From positions 1-7,293 of the forward strand of contig JAQGOW010000254.1 of the NCBI GenBank assembly GCA_028293405.1: 7,293 nt of DNA. Reading direction: 5' to 3'. The notes below the pieces were generated by a model. The model was not told the origin of the DNA. It saw only the letters and a program-made list of their open reading frames with translations, and searched no databases. The translations under genes and the position numbers were made by a program. This document shows, one piece after another, positions 1 to 7,283 of this stretch (within the stretch, counting starts at the first letter, position 1; every line of letters starts with the position of its first letter). The DNA comes from Verrucomicrobiales bacterium (GTDB lineage: Bacteria > Verrucomicrobiota > Verrucomicrobiia > Limisphaerales > Palsa-1400).

Positions 1-2
1 AG

Positions 3-1244
3 TGCGACGACCCGTGGTTCCGCCCGGTGGACATTAAACTCGGGCCGGACGGGGCGATGTATGTTGCCGACTTCTACAACCGCATCATAGGTCACTACGA
101 AGTGCCGCTGGACCATCCTGGACGCGATCGTGAGCGCGGTCGGATTTGGCGCATTGTTTACAAAGGCGCTGATGCGAAGAACGGACGACTCGACACGTTG
201 GTGTCGACGAACAAAAACCGTTTCGATTTATCGAAGGCTTCCGTTGCAAAGCTGATTGAAGAGATGCGCAGCCCGAACATTCGTCGACGGATGTGGGCGA
301 CGGATGAAGTGGTTGATCGCGTTGGTGCGCCTGCGATCAAGCCGATCGCCAAGATGATGACGAACAAGAAAACCGATGCGCATCAACGCGTGCAGGGTTT
401 GTGGGCGTTGCATCGGTTAGGTGCAATGACGGACAAAATTTTGACTGCGGCGGCGAACGATCCGGATCGCATGGTGCGCGTCCACGCCATGCATGTGTTG
501 GCGGAGATGCAGTATTGGAATAACGCGCACGTGGCGCTGGCGCAGCGCGGATTATTCGATAGCGACGGTTATGTGCAACGCGCCGCGACAGATGCGGTGG
601 CACGCCATGAAATGAAGGAAAATGTCGCGCCGCTGTTGAAGTTACGGGCGAGCGAATCGCCGCAGGACACGGCGCTTGTTTATATCACGCGCATGGCGTT
701 GCGGAACCAGTTGCGTTCAGACGCGACGTTTGATGCGGTCGCGGCGGGCAATCTCAGCGATGTAGATCAGCGCGCGATTGCGGATGTTTGCATTGGATTG
801 CAGACGAAGGGTTCGGGCGCGTTTCTCGCATCGTATATCGAGCGCGCGAATGAGAGCCGCGACAAAATGGAGGTTTACCTAAAGCATATCGCGCGTTATG
901 CGCCAGATGAGGCGATGGATAAGCTGGCGGCGCTCGCGCAAAAGAAGTTTGCGGACGACCTGGATTTCCAATTGGCGTTGTTTAAGTCGGTGCAGGAAGG
1001 TTTGCAACAACGCGGTTCGACTCTGCGGCCTTCGCTACAGGAATGGGGGACGGCATTGGCGCAGGCGTTGATGGTTTCGGTTGATACCAAAAATCTTGAT
1101 TGGCACAACAACTCGATCAAAGGCGGCGATGCTGCGAATCCGTGGATTTTGCAAAAGCGCGACTCGGGAGACGGCAATAAAGATTCGACGTTCATTTCGA
1201 GCCTTGCGCCGGGTGGAGAATCGCTCACCGGAATTTTGCGTTAG
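3..1244 (+). CDS. PVC-type membrane-bound dehydrogenase with HEAT repeats, 5'-partial, ended by a premature in-frame TAG
   Basis: The frame is open from the left edge, so the true start is outside the window; the GTG at 27 is an internal Val codon, not a start. The first visible residues (DPWFRPVDIKLGPDG, then ADFYNRIIGHYEVPL and GRDRERGRIWRI) match the last blade of the beta-propeller in the PVC 'putative membrane-bound dehydrogenase' family (TIGR02604), which resembles PQQ-type sugar dehydrogenases. From about 240 to 1030 the protein is helical and HEAT-like (for example RVQGLWALHRLGA, MVRVHAMHVLAEM and VQRAATDAVARH). The end, SLAPGGESLTGILR, is the beginning of a beta-rich domain that continues beyond the TAG in the same frame. 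Members of this family normally carry a signal peptide and act in the periplasm, probably oxidising a sugar or related substrate and passing electrons to the attached cytochrome; the substrate is unknown. Stopping here would leave a product without its heme domain. Confidence 0.85.
   Translation, partial: CDDPWFRPVDIKLGPDGAMYVADFYNRIIGHYEVPLDHPGRDRERGRIWRIVYKGADAKNGRLDTLVSTNKNRFDLSKASVAKLIEEMRSPNIRRRMWATDEVVDRVGAPAIKPIAKMMTNKKTDAHQRVQGLWALHRLGAMTDKILTAAANDPDRMVRVHAMHVLAEMQYWNNAHVALAQRGLFDSDGYVQRAATDAVARHEMKENVAPLLKLRASESPQDTALVYITRMALRNQLRSDATFDAVAAGNLSDVDQRAIADVCIGLQTKGSGAFLASYIERANESRDKMEVYLKHIARYAPDEAMDKLAALAQKKFADDLDFQLALFKSVQEGLQQRGSTLRPSLQEWGTALAQALMVSVDTKNLDWHNNSIKGGDAANPWILQKRDSGDGNKDSTFISSLAPGGESLTGILR
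1242..1244 (+). other. In-frame amber (TAG) codon interrupting the dehydrogenase/cytochrome gene
   Basis: The reading frame before the codon (frame of position 3) and after it (1245-2525) is identical, so this is a nonsense codon and not a frameshift. Protein similarity runs straight across it: GGESLTGILR, then TAG, then REFVIPKELTFWFAGHDG. In relatives as I remember them, this region reads roughly G-x-L-R-S-x-x-F-x-L-P, so the codon sits where Ser is common; TCG to TAG is one base change. TAG also ends the VWA gene (4336-4338, minus strand), so it works as an ordinary stop in this genome. The base after the codon is C, a context often described as weak for termination. Confidence 0.85.
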
Positions 1245-2525
1245 CGCGAATTTGTTATTCCTAAAGAACTGACGTTCTGGTTCGCCGGGCACGATGGTTC
1301 GCCCGATAAGCCTTTAGCTAAAAAGAATTATGTGCGTTTGCACGAAGCTGAAACGGGCAAGGTTATTAAAAGTGTGCAACCGCCACGCAACGATGTCGCG
1401 CAACGCATTCATTGGGACATTCCAAATTACGCGGGTAAAAAGGGTTATCTCGAAGTGGTGGATCGCAACAATGGACACTCCTACGCGTGGGTCGCAGTGG
1501 GACGGTTCAGTCCGGAAGTGGTGCCGATGCCGGCAGTGATTCCGAGCCAGATTGATCTGCGACAAAAATCAGCAGCCGAACTCGCCGCGCAGTTGAAAAT
1601 TGAGAAGCTTGAGCAACCGCTCGAAGACTTGTTTTTGGACGAAAGCGCAAACGAGCTTTCACGTGCTGCGGCCGTGAAGGCGTTGATGGCCTTGAATCCA
1701 GCCAAACACGCCAGTGAAGTTGGCAAGATGCTCGCGAATCCTGCGGAGCCGGAAAAATTGCGCGAAGAGTGTGCGAAGACTTTGGGTGAAACGAAATTGC
1801 CGGACGCGGATGCGATCATCGTCGCCGCGATCGCGACCGCGCCGCAAGGGTTGCAATCACAACTCGCTCTGACGCTAGCGAGCAAAACGGAAGGTGCGGA
1901 AGCTTTGCTTATCGCCGCGGAAACGGGAAAAGCTTCCCGACAGTTGTTCCAGGATAAGATTTTGCGCGATCGTCTCGCGGCTTCGAAACCAAAGGACTAC
2001 TCCCAACGCATTGATGTTTTGACGCAGGGTTTGCCCACTGCAAACGCAGAGCGACAGAAGTTGATCGATGAACGTGCGGCGGCGTTCAGCGCCAATACTG
2101 CTTCGCTTGGGATGGGCATGCAGGTGTTCAAGAAAAACTGCATCGTGTGTCATCAACTCGATCGCGAAGGGGCGACGGTTGGGCCGCAGTTGGACGGCGT
2201 GGGTAATCGTGGTGCAGATCGATTGATTGAAGATATTTTGGATCCGAGCCGCAACGTCGATCCGGCGTTTCGCGTGACGTTGTTTACGACCAAGGATGGT
2301 GACGTCGAGAGCGGGTTGTTCCGACGTGAGGAAGGCGAGATGGTTGTTTATGCGGATACGACTGGCAAAGAACATTCGTTGCCGAAGGCGCAGATTGCGG
2401 AACGCCGCCAATCGCAGTTGTCACTGATGCCGGATAATTTCGGACAGGTGATTAAGCCGAAAGATTTTAACGACCTGATTGCCTACCTTTTGTCCAAAGG
2501 ACATAAGGACGAGGCGAAGAAGTAA
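1245..2525 (+). pseudogene. C-terminal half of the same protein: beta domain, helical repeats and c-type heme-binding domain (TIGR02603-like)
   Basis: This stretch continues the upstream frame after the TAG. Translation shows three parts. From 1245 to about 1530 there is a beta-rich domain (FWFAGHDGSPDKP, YVRLHEAETGKV, KGYLEVVDRNNG). From about 1560 to 2000 there are HEAT-like helices. From about 2085 to 2520 there is a cytochrome c-like domain with the heme-attachment motif CIVCH (2139-2153), followed by GPQLDGVGNRG, ILDPSRNVDPAF and a likely axial Met in SLMPDNF (ATG 2427-2429). The first start-type codon is GTG at 1332, but it falls inside the beta domain and lacks a convincing Shine-Dalgarno, so independent translation is unlikely. 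The coding frame has no other stop or indel and ends in TAA, which suggests a recent lesion, a sequencing error or read-through. If it is not read through, this half is silent and the heme domain is lost. Confidence 0.75.
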
Positions 2526-2575
2526 GGCGCGACAAAATAGTTCGCGTGTGCGTTCGTCCTGATTAGCATCCGGTC

Positions 2576-3784
2576 GTGATTTTACGTGCGCGCATCGTTT
2601 TGCCGATTTGCGGTCCGGCGATTGAAGACGGCGCGATTTTGGTCACGGGCGATCGCATTGGTCAGGTCGGTAAGTGGTCGGAATTGAAAGCCGCGCGCAC
2701 GAAGGTTTGTGATTTGGGAGAGGTTGTTTTGCTTCCTGGATTGGTGAACGCGCATTGTCACCTCGATTACTCCAACCTAAAAATTCCGCGCGCAAAAAAA
2801 TCTTTTACGGATTGGGTTCGCACGATCATTCGACGGAAGAACGAGTGGGCCGTTGATGATTATCGTGAGTCGTGGATGCGTGGGGCGCGCATGCTGGAAA
2901 AAACTGGCACAACGACTGTCGGAGATATCGAAGCGGTACCGGAGCTGTTGCCGTCGGTCTGGCGAGAAACGCGATTGCGGGTTTATTCATTTCTGGAAAT
3001 GACGGGGGTGGCGAGTGGGCTCGCGCCGCAACAAATCCTCGCCGACACCATTGCAAAAGAATCCAAACTGAAATCGTCAAAAAATTACACCGGTCTTTCA
3101 CCGCACGCGCTTTACTCCACGGTTCCTGAATTACTAAAACTCACGGCGGCGCGCGCGAAGAAAATGCGGATCACCATGCATATCGCTGAATCGGAAGCCG
3201 AGATGCAGATGTATGGTCGGCGAACGGGCGAGTTGTTTGAATGGCTTTCGAAGTTTCGCGATATGTCGGATTGCGGCGGCATGACACCGGTTCAAGCGGT
3301 GCATCGGGCGGGATTGTTGCGACCGAACTTTTTGGCGGTGCATGGGAATTATTTGACGCGCGACGATGTGCAGCTTTTGGCGAAGTCAGGAACGAGCCTC
3401 GTCCACTGTCCAAGCAGTCATGCCTATTTTGGGCATCGCCGGTTTCCGTATCAGCAACTGGCCCGCGCAGGGGTCAACATCTGCCTCGGAACCGACAGCA
3501 TGGCGAGTATGGCAGGACGTGAGTTGAATATGTTTACGGAGATGGAACAGTTCGCGCGCACTTACCCGAGCGTTTCTCCTGTGAAAATTTTGCGCATGGC
3601 GACGCACAATGGGGCGCGCGCGTTGGGGTTGCTTGGAGCAGTCGGCGAACTTCGACCCGGTTGCTTTGCCGATTTTGTTGCTGTGCCGTTTCGCGGTAAA
3701 GCCCGTGATTCGCATAGCGCTGTGCTCGGTACAAAGCGAATCGACGGCGTGTTTACTGGCGGCAAATATAGGCCTGTTAAATAA
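2576..3784 (+). CDS. Amidohydrolase-superfamily metal-dependent deaminase/hydrolase (MtaD/SsnA/aminodeoxyfutalosine deaminase-like)
   Basis: This 402-residue protein is the usual length for cytosine-deaminase-like amidohydrolases. A short N-terminal beta segment (MILRARIVLP, GAILVTGDRIG) precedes the metal-binding TIM barrel. Visible signature residues are H60 and H62 in PGLVNAHCHLDY, H202 and E205 in MHIAESEAE, H256 in AVHGNYL, and D307 in CLGTDSMAS, which together make the expected mononuclear metal site and catalytic Glu/His/Asp set. SPHALYS (175-181) and HCPSSH (277-282) resemble substrate-loop motifs of nucleoside-type deaminases. The C-terminus (GELRPGCFADFVAV) returns to the small beta domain. 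No signal peptide is seen, so it is probably cytosolic. The GTG at 2576 is chosen because TAG at 2564-2566 closes the frame and the N-terminus fits the family; the Shine-Dalgarno is weak. It lies 50 bases after the dehydrogenase and may be cotranscribed. The substrate is undetermined: an adenosine derivative, aminodeoxyfutalosine or another amino-purine are all possible. Confidence 0.88.
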   Translation: MILRARIVLPICGPAIEDGAILVTGDRIGQVGKWSELKAARTKVCDLGEVVLLPGLVNAHCHLDYSNLKIPRAKKSFTDWVRTIIRRKNEWAVDDYRESWMRGARMLEKTGTTTVGDIEAVPELLPSVWRETRLRVYSFLEMTGVASGLAPQQILADTIAKESKLKSSKNYTGLSPHALYSTVPELLKLTAARAKKMRITMHIAESEAEMQMYGRRTGELFEWLSKFRDMSDCGGMTPVQAVHRAGLLRPNFLAVHGNYLTRDDVQLLAKSGTSLVHCPSSHAYFGHRRFPYQQLARAGVNICLGTDSMASMAGRELNMFTEMEQFARTYPSVSPVKILRMATHNGARALGLLGAVGELRPGCFADFVAVPFRGKARDSHSAVLGTKRIDGVFTGGKYRPVK

Positions 3785-3814
3785 AACCGGTCGCCTTGTC
3801 ATAAGAATCGCTGC

Positions 3815-3841
3815 TTGACCGTTGTGGCACAATACTATAGA
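3815..3841 (+). promoter_or_regulatory. Candidate sigma70-type promoter for the HU gene
   Basis: TTGACC at 3815-3820 matches five of six bases of the -35 consensus. TATAGA at 3836-3841 matches four of six bases of the -10 consensus. The spacer is 15 bases, shorter than the preferred 17. Transcription would begin near 3848, leaving a leader of about 50 bases before the ATG at 3900. It lies in the 115-base gap after the amidohydrolase stop, as expected for a separately expressed nucleoid protein. The short spacer and imperfect -10 keep this tentative. Confidence 0.45.
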
Positions 3842-3899
3842 GCATCTAGGAAACCGACCCTCAACCGACCATCGGCAACTGCAAGAAGAGCAAAAGCCT

Positions 3900-4250
3900 A
3901 TGACAAAACGCGACCTGGTAGTCCGAATAAGCGAAGAGACTGGACTCGTCCAACAACAAGTCCTCGACGTGGTGCAGAAGACGCTTGATTACATTTCTGA
4001 GGCTGTAGCTCAGGGTAAGACAGTGGAACTGCGCAACTTCGGCGTCTTCGAAGTGAAAGTGCGCAAGGCGCGCATCGGACGCAACCCAAACCGGCCTGAA
4101 ACCGATGTTCCCATCCCGCAACGCGCGGTGGTGAAATTCAAACCTGGCAAGGAAATGCGCGAGGCAGTGCTAAAACTGTCGCCCGAGCAAATCCAAGCTA
4201 GTGCTCCCGAAAGCTCGGACGAAGATTCCGAATTGCCGGAAGCGCATTAA
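3900..4250 (+). CDS. HU/IHF-family nucleoid-associated DNA-binding protein with acidic C-terminal tail
   Basis: The 116-residue product covers the full HU/IHF fold (about 1-93). It has the N-terminal helical dimerisation part (MTKRDLVVRISEETGL, VLDVVQKTLDYI), then the beta saddle (VELRNFGVFEVKVRKARIG), then the DNA-contacting arm with RNP at 61-63, whose Pro is the residue that intercalates into DNA in this family. The closing helix follows VVKFKPGKEMREAV. Such proteins bind the minor groove as dimers and bend DNA in the nucleoid. Residues 94-116 form an extra tail rich in Glu, Asp, Ser and Pro; HU is normally about 90 residues. The ATG at 3900 is preferred over an in-frame GTG at 3822, because it starts at the conserved HU N-terminus and has a purine-rich AAGAAGAG (3883-3890) nine bases upstream; the GTG version would overlap the candidate promoter. 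The sequence does not settle whether this is HU or an IHF-like subunit. Confidence 0.93.
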   Translation: MTKRDLVVRISEETGLVQQQVLDVVQKTLDYISEAVAQGKTVELRNFGVFEVKVRKARIGRNPNRPETDVPIPQRAVVKFKPGKEMREAVLKLSPEQIQASAPESSDEDSELPEAH

Positions 4251-4335
4251 TCCACGCCGAGCGCGCATTATTTGCGCACGTCAAAATGGGGGCGGGAGAA
4301 CTGTGTACTTTTCGGAGACCATCTCACCACTTTTG

Positions 4336-7209
4336 CTATTTCCCTTCGTTGCGTTCGCGGGCGCGACGCTTGGCGTCAAGCAAACGACTAGTCGTTGATT
4401 CAGTTGGCTTCGCTGCTGGTGCTGAAGTTGGTTCGTCGGCCACGGGCGAGGTTGAGACTCCCGTTTCTTCTCGCGTGAAAGCTGGTTGGGTTTCGAGCGG
4501 AGCTGGGGCTTTTTCGGGTGTGAACAAATCTGGGGTCGGTATTGTGGTGGTTGGACGTTGGGAACGCACGTGATCGCGTCGGGTGAGTAGAGCGGCCAAC
4601 GATTCGTCAGCTTGGGCCGGACGTTGTGCGCCTTTCCAGAAGAACACGTAACGTCCGACTGCAGCGGTGACGCGTTGCCATTGCTCTTGATCGAGTTGGA
4701 TGCGGCGGATGCCGATGTCGATGACGAACAGGATGATTGCGACCTTCAACAGCCATTCCCAGAGGTCCTGCGGTTGGAATGTTTTTTTGCGGTCGTGCGT
4801 GAACGGGTTGTCGATGAGCGGATCGAGGACCTTGCCGCCACTCGCTTCGGCAAGACGGCGGAGGAGGTTGAGGTTGGGTTCGGCGTCATCGTATTCGGGT
4901 GAGTAGTTGACGCTGAGGCCGATCGTTTGGCCGCGAGAATCTTCGCCGCGACCTTCTCTCAAATTCATCAAATATGATCCGACTTGTTTGGTTGGGAACT
5001 TCACTTCGTAATGACCGGGGCCGGTTTGTTCGAGGTGAACGAGTTGTTTGTCACCCTTGGGACTGACGACCATCGTCTGCAGGTTGAGGAAGTTGCGGTA
5101 GTTGCCTTTGGCGTCGACCGCTTCGACGGTGAGATGACCTTCGCCTTTGTCGACGGAAACTTCGGTGGTGAAATCACTCGCTTCGACGCGGCGCAAACTC
5201 CATTGCGCGAGCTGGAGCCAAAATTGGCGATACTTGTCCCAGGCGAGCCAGTCCTTGGCCCAACGGTTTTTTGCGTCAGAGGTAAACGCAACGGCTCGAC
5301 CCAAACCGTATTGCCATTGGGCGAGAAGCGGGTCGCCTTTGTGCGTCACGAGCGGGACTTCGGCACGGCCCTTTGGAGTCGTGCACACGTAACCGCGCAA
5401 TTGCGGGAATTCGTCAGGTGAAATGCCTTTCACCGTCTCACTGTTAAGTTCCATTTTCGGTTTGAAGGGCTCTTCGAAAATTGCGGACTTCAAAATGATC
5501 GCGGCTTCTTTGATGAAAATTTGCGGGAGATCTTGAGGCGAATCGACGGGCCAGAATTGGCCGTGGCCGATGTCAGCCATCTTGGCCATTTTGTCGGGAG
5601 CGGTGTGGCCGCCGATCATGACGGTGCTGATGGTGATGCGATTTTTGATGATGTCCTGGAGCAGCGCGTCGGTCGGGCCGCCGGGATCGCCGTCGCTGAA
5701 CACGACCATGTGCTTTAGGTTCGCGGTGGATTTTTTCAGCGCCGCGAAGCCTTGTTCCATCGGCGCCTGGAAATCGCCCATGTCGCCGGGATTCATTCCC
5801 GCGATTTGACGGCCCATCACTTTTTTGTCGCCGACTTTTGCGAGATCAAAAAGCCAATGGGTCGTGCCGTCCCACAGAACGATTCCCATTTCGTCCTGCG
5901 GTCCGAGTGCTTCGAGCGCGGCGAAGGCGATGTCGCGCGCCCATTGGTTGCCGTTTGGAAATTCCGTCGCGTGACAGACGATCACCATCGCGCCGCTCGG
6001 CAGAACTTTTTTGCTGTTCAATTCCATGTCGACCGGAAGCGCGGCTTCGAGAGGTGTGCCGCGATAACCGCCCGCGGCATATGCTTGATCGCCGCCGACG
6101 CAAACGAGGCCAACGCCGAAATCGCGCACAGCGCTTTCGAGCAATAGCATGGAGTCGCGGCCGATGTCGCCAGCTCCCATGTTGCTCAGGAAAATCGTGT
6201 CGTAACTTTGCATCTCGGCGAGGTTGTTCGGGCATTTGTCGGAGACTTTGATTTCAAGTTCGCCGGTCTTGAGTGCGGCGACGAGATCGGCGTCTTGTTG
6301 TGGTGCGCTCGAGACGATGAGCACGCGCGGGTTGCCGCGCACGCTGGTGAAGGCGGTGGCGCGATTATTTTGCGGGAGCGTGTCGCCCGGTGCATCGATT
6401 TCAGCGCGGTAACTGTAGAAGCCCGGTTCGTTGAGAGTTTGCGGGAAGGTGAAAAGATTTTTGCCGGCGGTGAGGTCGACTTTCTGTTCGCCTAAAAATT
6501 GTTCGTTGCGGTAGAGGCGAATCGTGGCGCGTTGGTCGGCGTCGGCTTGCGCAAAAATCCTGACGTCGAAGGTTTGTCCTTTTTTGGCGGTCGCCGGAAT
6601 GCCGAGTTTGTGGATAGAAACATCGTTGCCGCGAGTTGCGCCGATGGGAACGACGTCGAGTGAAACGCCCAGCGGCAAAGCGGCAGAGAGCGCGGCCATG
6701 GAATCGCCAATGTTTTCGTTGCCGTCGGAAATCAACACGAGCCGGCGCTGGCCGTTTTCGGGGAAGGCGGCAGTGCCGAGTCGAATGGCGGCGCCGATAT
6801 CAGTGCGTTCGTTGCCGATGACGGCCTGGACTTCGCGAAGATCAATTTGTGGGGCAGGGGAGGATTCAATTGCCGCATCAGAGCCGAACACGAGCACGCC
6901 GGCTTTGTCGACGGCTTTTTTGTTTTTACTCAGCGCGTTGACCATGGCGCGCGCTTGTTCGAGTTGCGGCGCGGGGATGCTCTGCGAGCGGTCGAGCAAA
7001 TAGAAAACGTTCATGCCTTCGAGCGGCTTTTTCCATTGCAACCCAGCGAGTGCAAAGATGACGAATGAGACAATGATCGTGCGCAACGCGAGTGCAGCCC
7101 AATGTCGCCACGCGTTGATTTGCATGTCCGACTTCCATCCGAACCACAGGACAATGGGCAGCGCGACCGGGAGCGCCAGTAGCCAAAATGGATGGGTGAA
7201 TTGGAACAT
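4336..7209 (-). CDS. Large membrane-anchored VWA / glutamine-amidotransferase-like protein (BatA-type N-terminus)
   Basis: The product has 957 residues. Two transmembrane segments lie near 8-24 and 39-57; the first, after MFQFTHPFWLL, looks like the N-terminus of BatA-type proteins. A VWA domain follows (about 66-195) with a complete metal site: DRSQS at 73-77, RTD at 135-137 and SDGNEN at 161-166. An Ig-like beta domain spans about 198-290. A class I GATase-like domain (about 293-395, with VGGDQAYAAGGYRGTPLE) shows no obvious catalytic Cys-His-Glu triad and is probably structural. A second VWA-like domain (about 405-570, FSDGDPGGP at 505-512) has lost the first metal motif. Another beta domain lies at about 680-770, a third transmembrane segment at about 820-836, and a Pro/Thr/Ser-rich tail ends in basic residues. 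Positive-inside charges (K26 and R35 between the first two segments, RR after the third) place the main body in the periplasm and the tail in the cytoplasm. The function is unknown; a role in assembly or envelope complexes with MoxR-type ATPases is inference. Confidence 0.88.
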   Translation of the reverse strand: MFQFTHPFWLLALPVALPIVLWFGWKSDMQINAWRHWAALALRTIIVSFVIFALAGLQWKKPLEGMNVFYLLDRSQSIPAPQLEQARAMVNALSKNKKAVDKAGVLVFGSDAAIESSPAPQIDLREVQAVIGNERTDIGAAIRLGTAAFPENGQRRLVLISDGNENIGDSMAALSAALPLGVSLDVVPIGATRGNDVSIHKLGIPATAKKGQTFDVRIFAQADADQRATIRLYRNEQFLGEQKVDLTAGKNLFTFPQTLNEPGFYSYRAEIDAPGDTLPQNNRATAFTSVRGNPRVLIVSSAPQQDADLVAALKTGELEIKVSDKCPNNLAEMQSYDTIFLSNMGAGDIGRDSMLLLESAVRDFGVGLVCVGGDQAYAAGGYRGTPLEAALPVDMELNSKKVLPSGAMVIVCHATEFPNGNQWARDIAFAALEALGPQDEMGIVLWDGTTHWLFDLAKVGDKKVMGRQIAGMNPGDMGDFQAPMEQGFAALKKSTANLKHMVVFSDGDPGGPTDALLQDIIKNRITISTVMIGGHTAPDKMAKMADIGHGQFWPVDSPQDLPQIFIKEAAIILKSAIFEEPFKPKMELNSETVKGISPDEFPQLRGYVCTTPKGRAEVPLVTHKGDPLLAQWQYGLGRAVAFTSDAKNRWAKDWLAWDKYRQFWLQLAQWSLRRVEASDFTTEVSVDKGEGHLTVEAVDAKGNYRNFLNLQTMVVSPKGDKQLVHLEQTGPGHYEVKFPTKQVGSYLMNLREGRGEDSRGQTIGLSVNYSPEYDDAEPNLNLLRRLAEASGGKVLDPLIDNPFTHDRKKTFQPQDLWEWLLKVAIILFVIDIGIRRIQLDQEQWQRVTAAVGRYVFFWKGAQRPAQADESLAALLTRRDHVRSQRPTTTIPTPDLFTPEKAPAPLETQPAFTREETGVSTSPVADEPTSAPAAKPTESTTSRLLDAKRRARERNEGK

Positions 7210-7218
7210 TATGAGTTC

Positions 7219-7283
7219 GGAGCGCGGACGGTTACGTCCGCGTCTTTCGAGGGTGAACGTGCGGACGTGACCGTCCGCGCTCC
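7219..7283. repeat. Inverted pair of GCGGACG-N4-CGTCCGC hairpins (REP/BIME-like palindromic element)
   Basis: The left arm (7219-7241) and right arm (7261-7283) are 23-base inverted copies with one difference (T7233 opposite G7269, which would be a wobble pair in RNA), separated by 19 bases. Each arm is itself a small hairpin with a perfect 7-base stem GCGGACG/CGTCCGC and a 4-base loop (GTTA on the left, TGAC on the right). The element can therefore fold as one long stem or as two short ones. This is the architecture of paired REP sequences (BIME/REPIN), and similar GCGGAC/GTCCGC palindromes are, from memory, common between genes in Verrucomicrobia. It ends 9 bases before the VWA start codon on the minus strand. 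A TTTT run follows the right arm on the plus strand (7284-7287), but no plus-strand gene leads into it, so a terminator role is doubtful. Confidence 0.85.

Noticed and set aside
1242..1244. Amber codon read as pyrrolysine or another programmed amino acid
   Set aside because: The family has no known pyrrolysine role, the position is not catalytic, and TAG is a normal stop for the VWA gene; mutation, error or simple read-through is more economical.
1875..2411. 178-residue open frame on the minus strand inside the cytochrome half
   Set aside because: It lies wholly antisense to a frame with clear family motifs and has no recognisable domain; it is a by-product of codon bias.
1332..2525. Independent cytochrome gene starting at GTG 1332
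   Set aside because: The GTG lies within the beta domain (a Val in NYVRLHEAETG), lacks a convincing Shine-Dalgarno, and family sequence extends upstream to the TAG, so this is the rest of the interrupted gene.
2526..2575. Promoter or structured leader between the dehydrogenase and the amidohydrolase
   Set aside because: No credible -35/-10 pair, hairpin or strong Shine-Dalgarno is visible in these 50 bases.
3822..3899. N-terminal extension of HU from GTG 3822
   Set aside because: The extra 26 residues do not look like HU, the conserved N-terminus begins at 3900 with a nearby purine-rich site, and the extension overlaps the candidate promoter.
4263..4277. Hairpin GCGCA-TTATT-TGCGC between the convergent HU and VWA genes as a shared terminator
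   Set aside because: The stem is only 5 base pairs and no T-run follows on either strand, so a factor-independent terminator cannot be supported.
5752..6251. Overlapping open frames of 129-137 residues on both strands within the VWA gene
   Set aside because: They are Arg/Cys-rich, lack motifs and lie within well-supported VWA/GATase coding sequence.
6524..7003. 159-residue plus-strand open frame opposite the N-terminal part of the VWA gene
   Set aside because: It covers the region encoding the conserved DRSQS and SDGNEN motifs on the other strand and shows no domain of its own.
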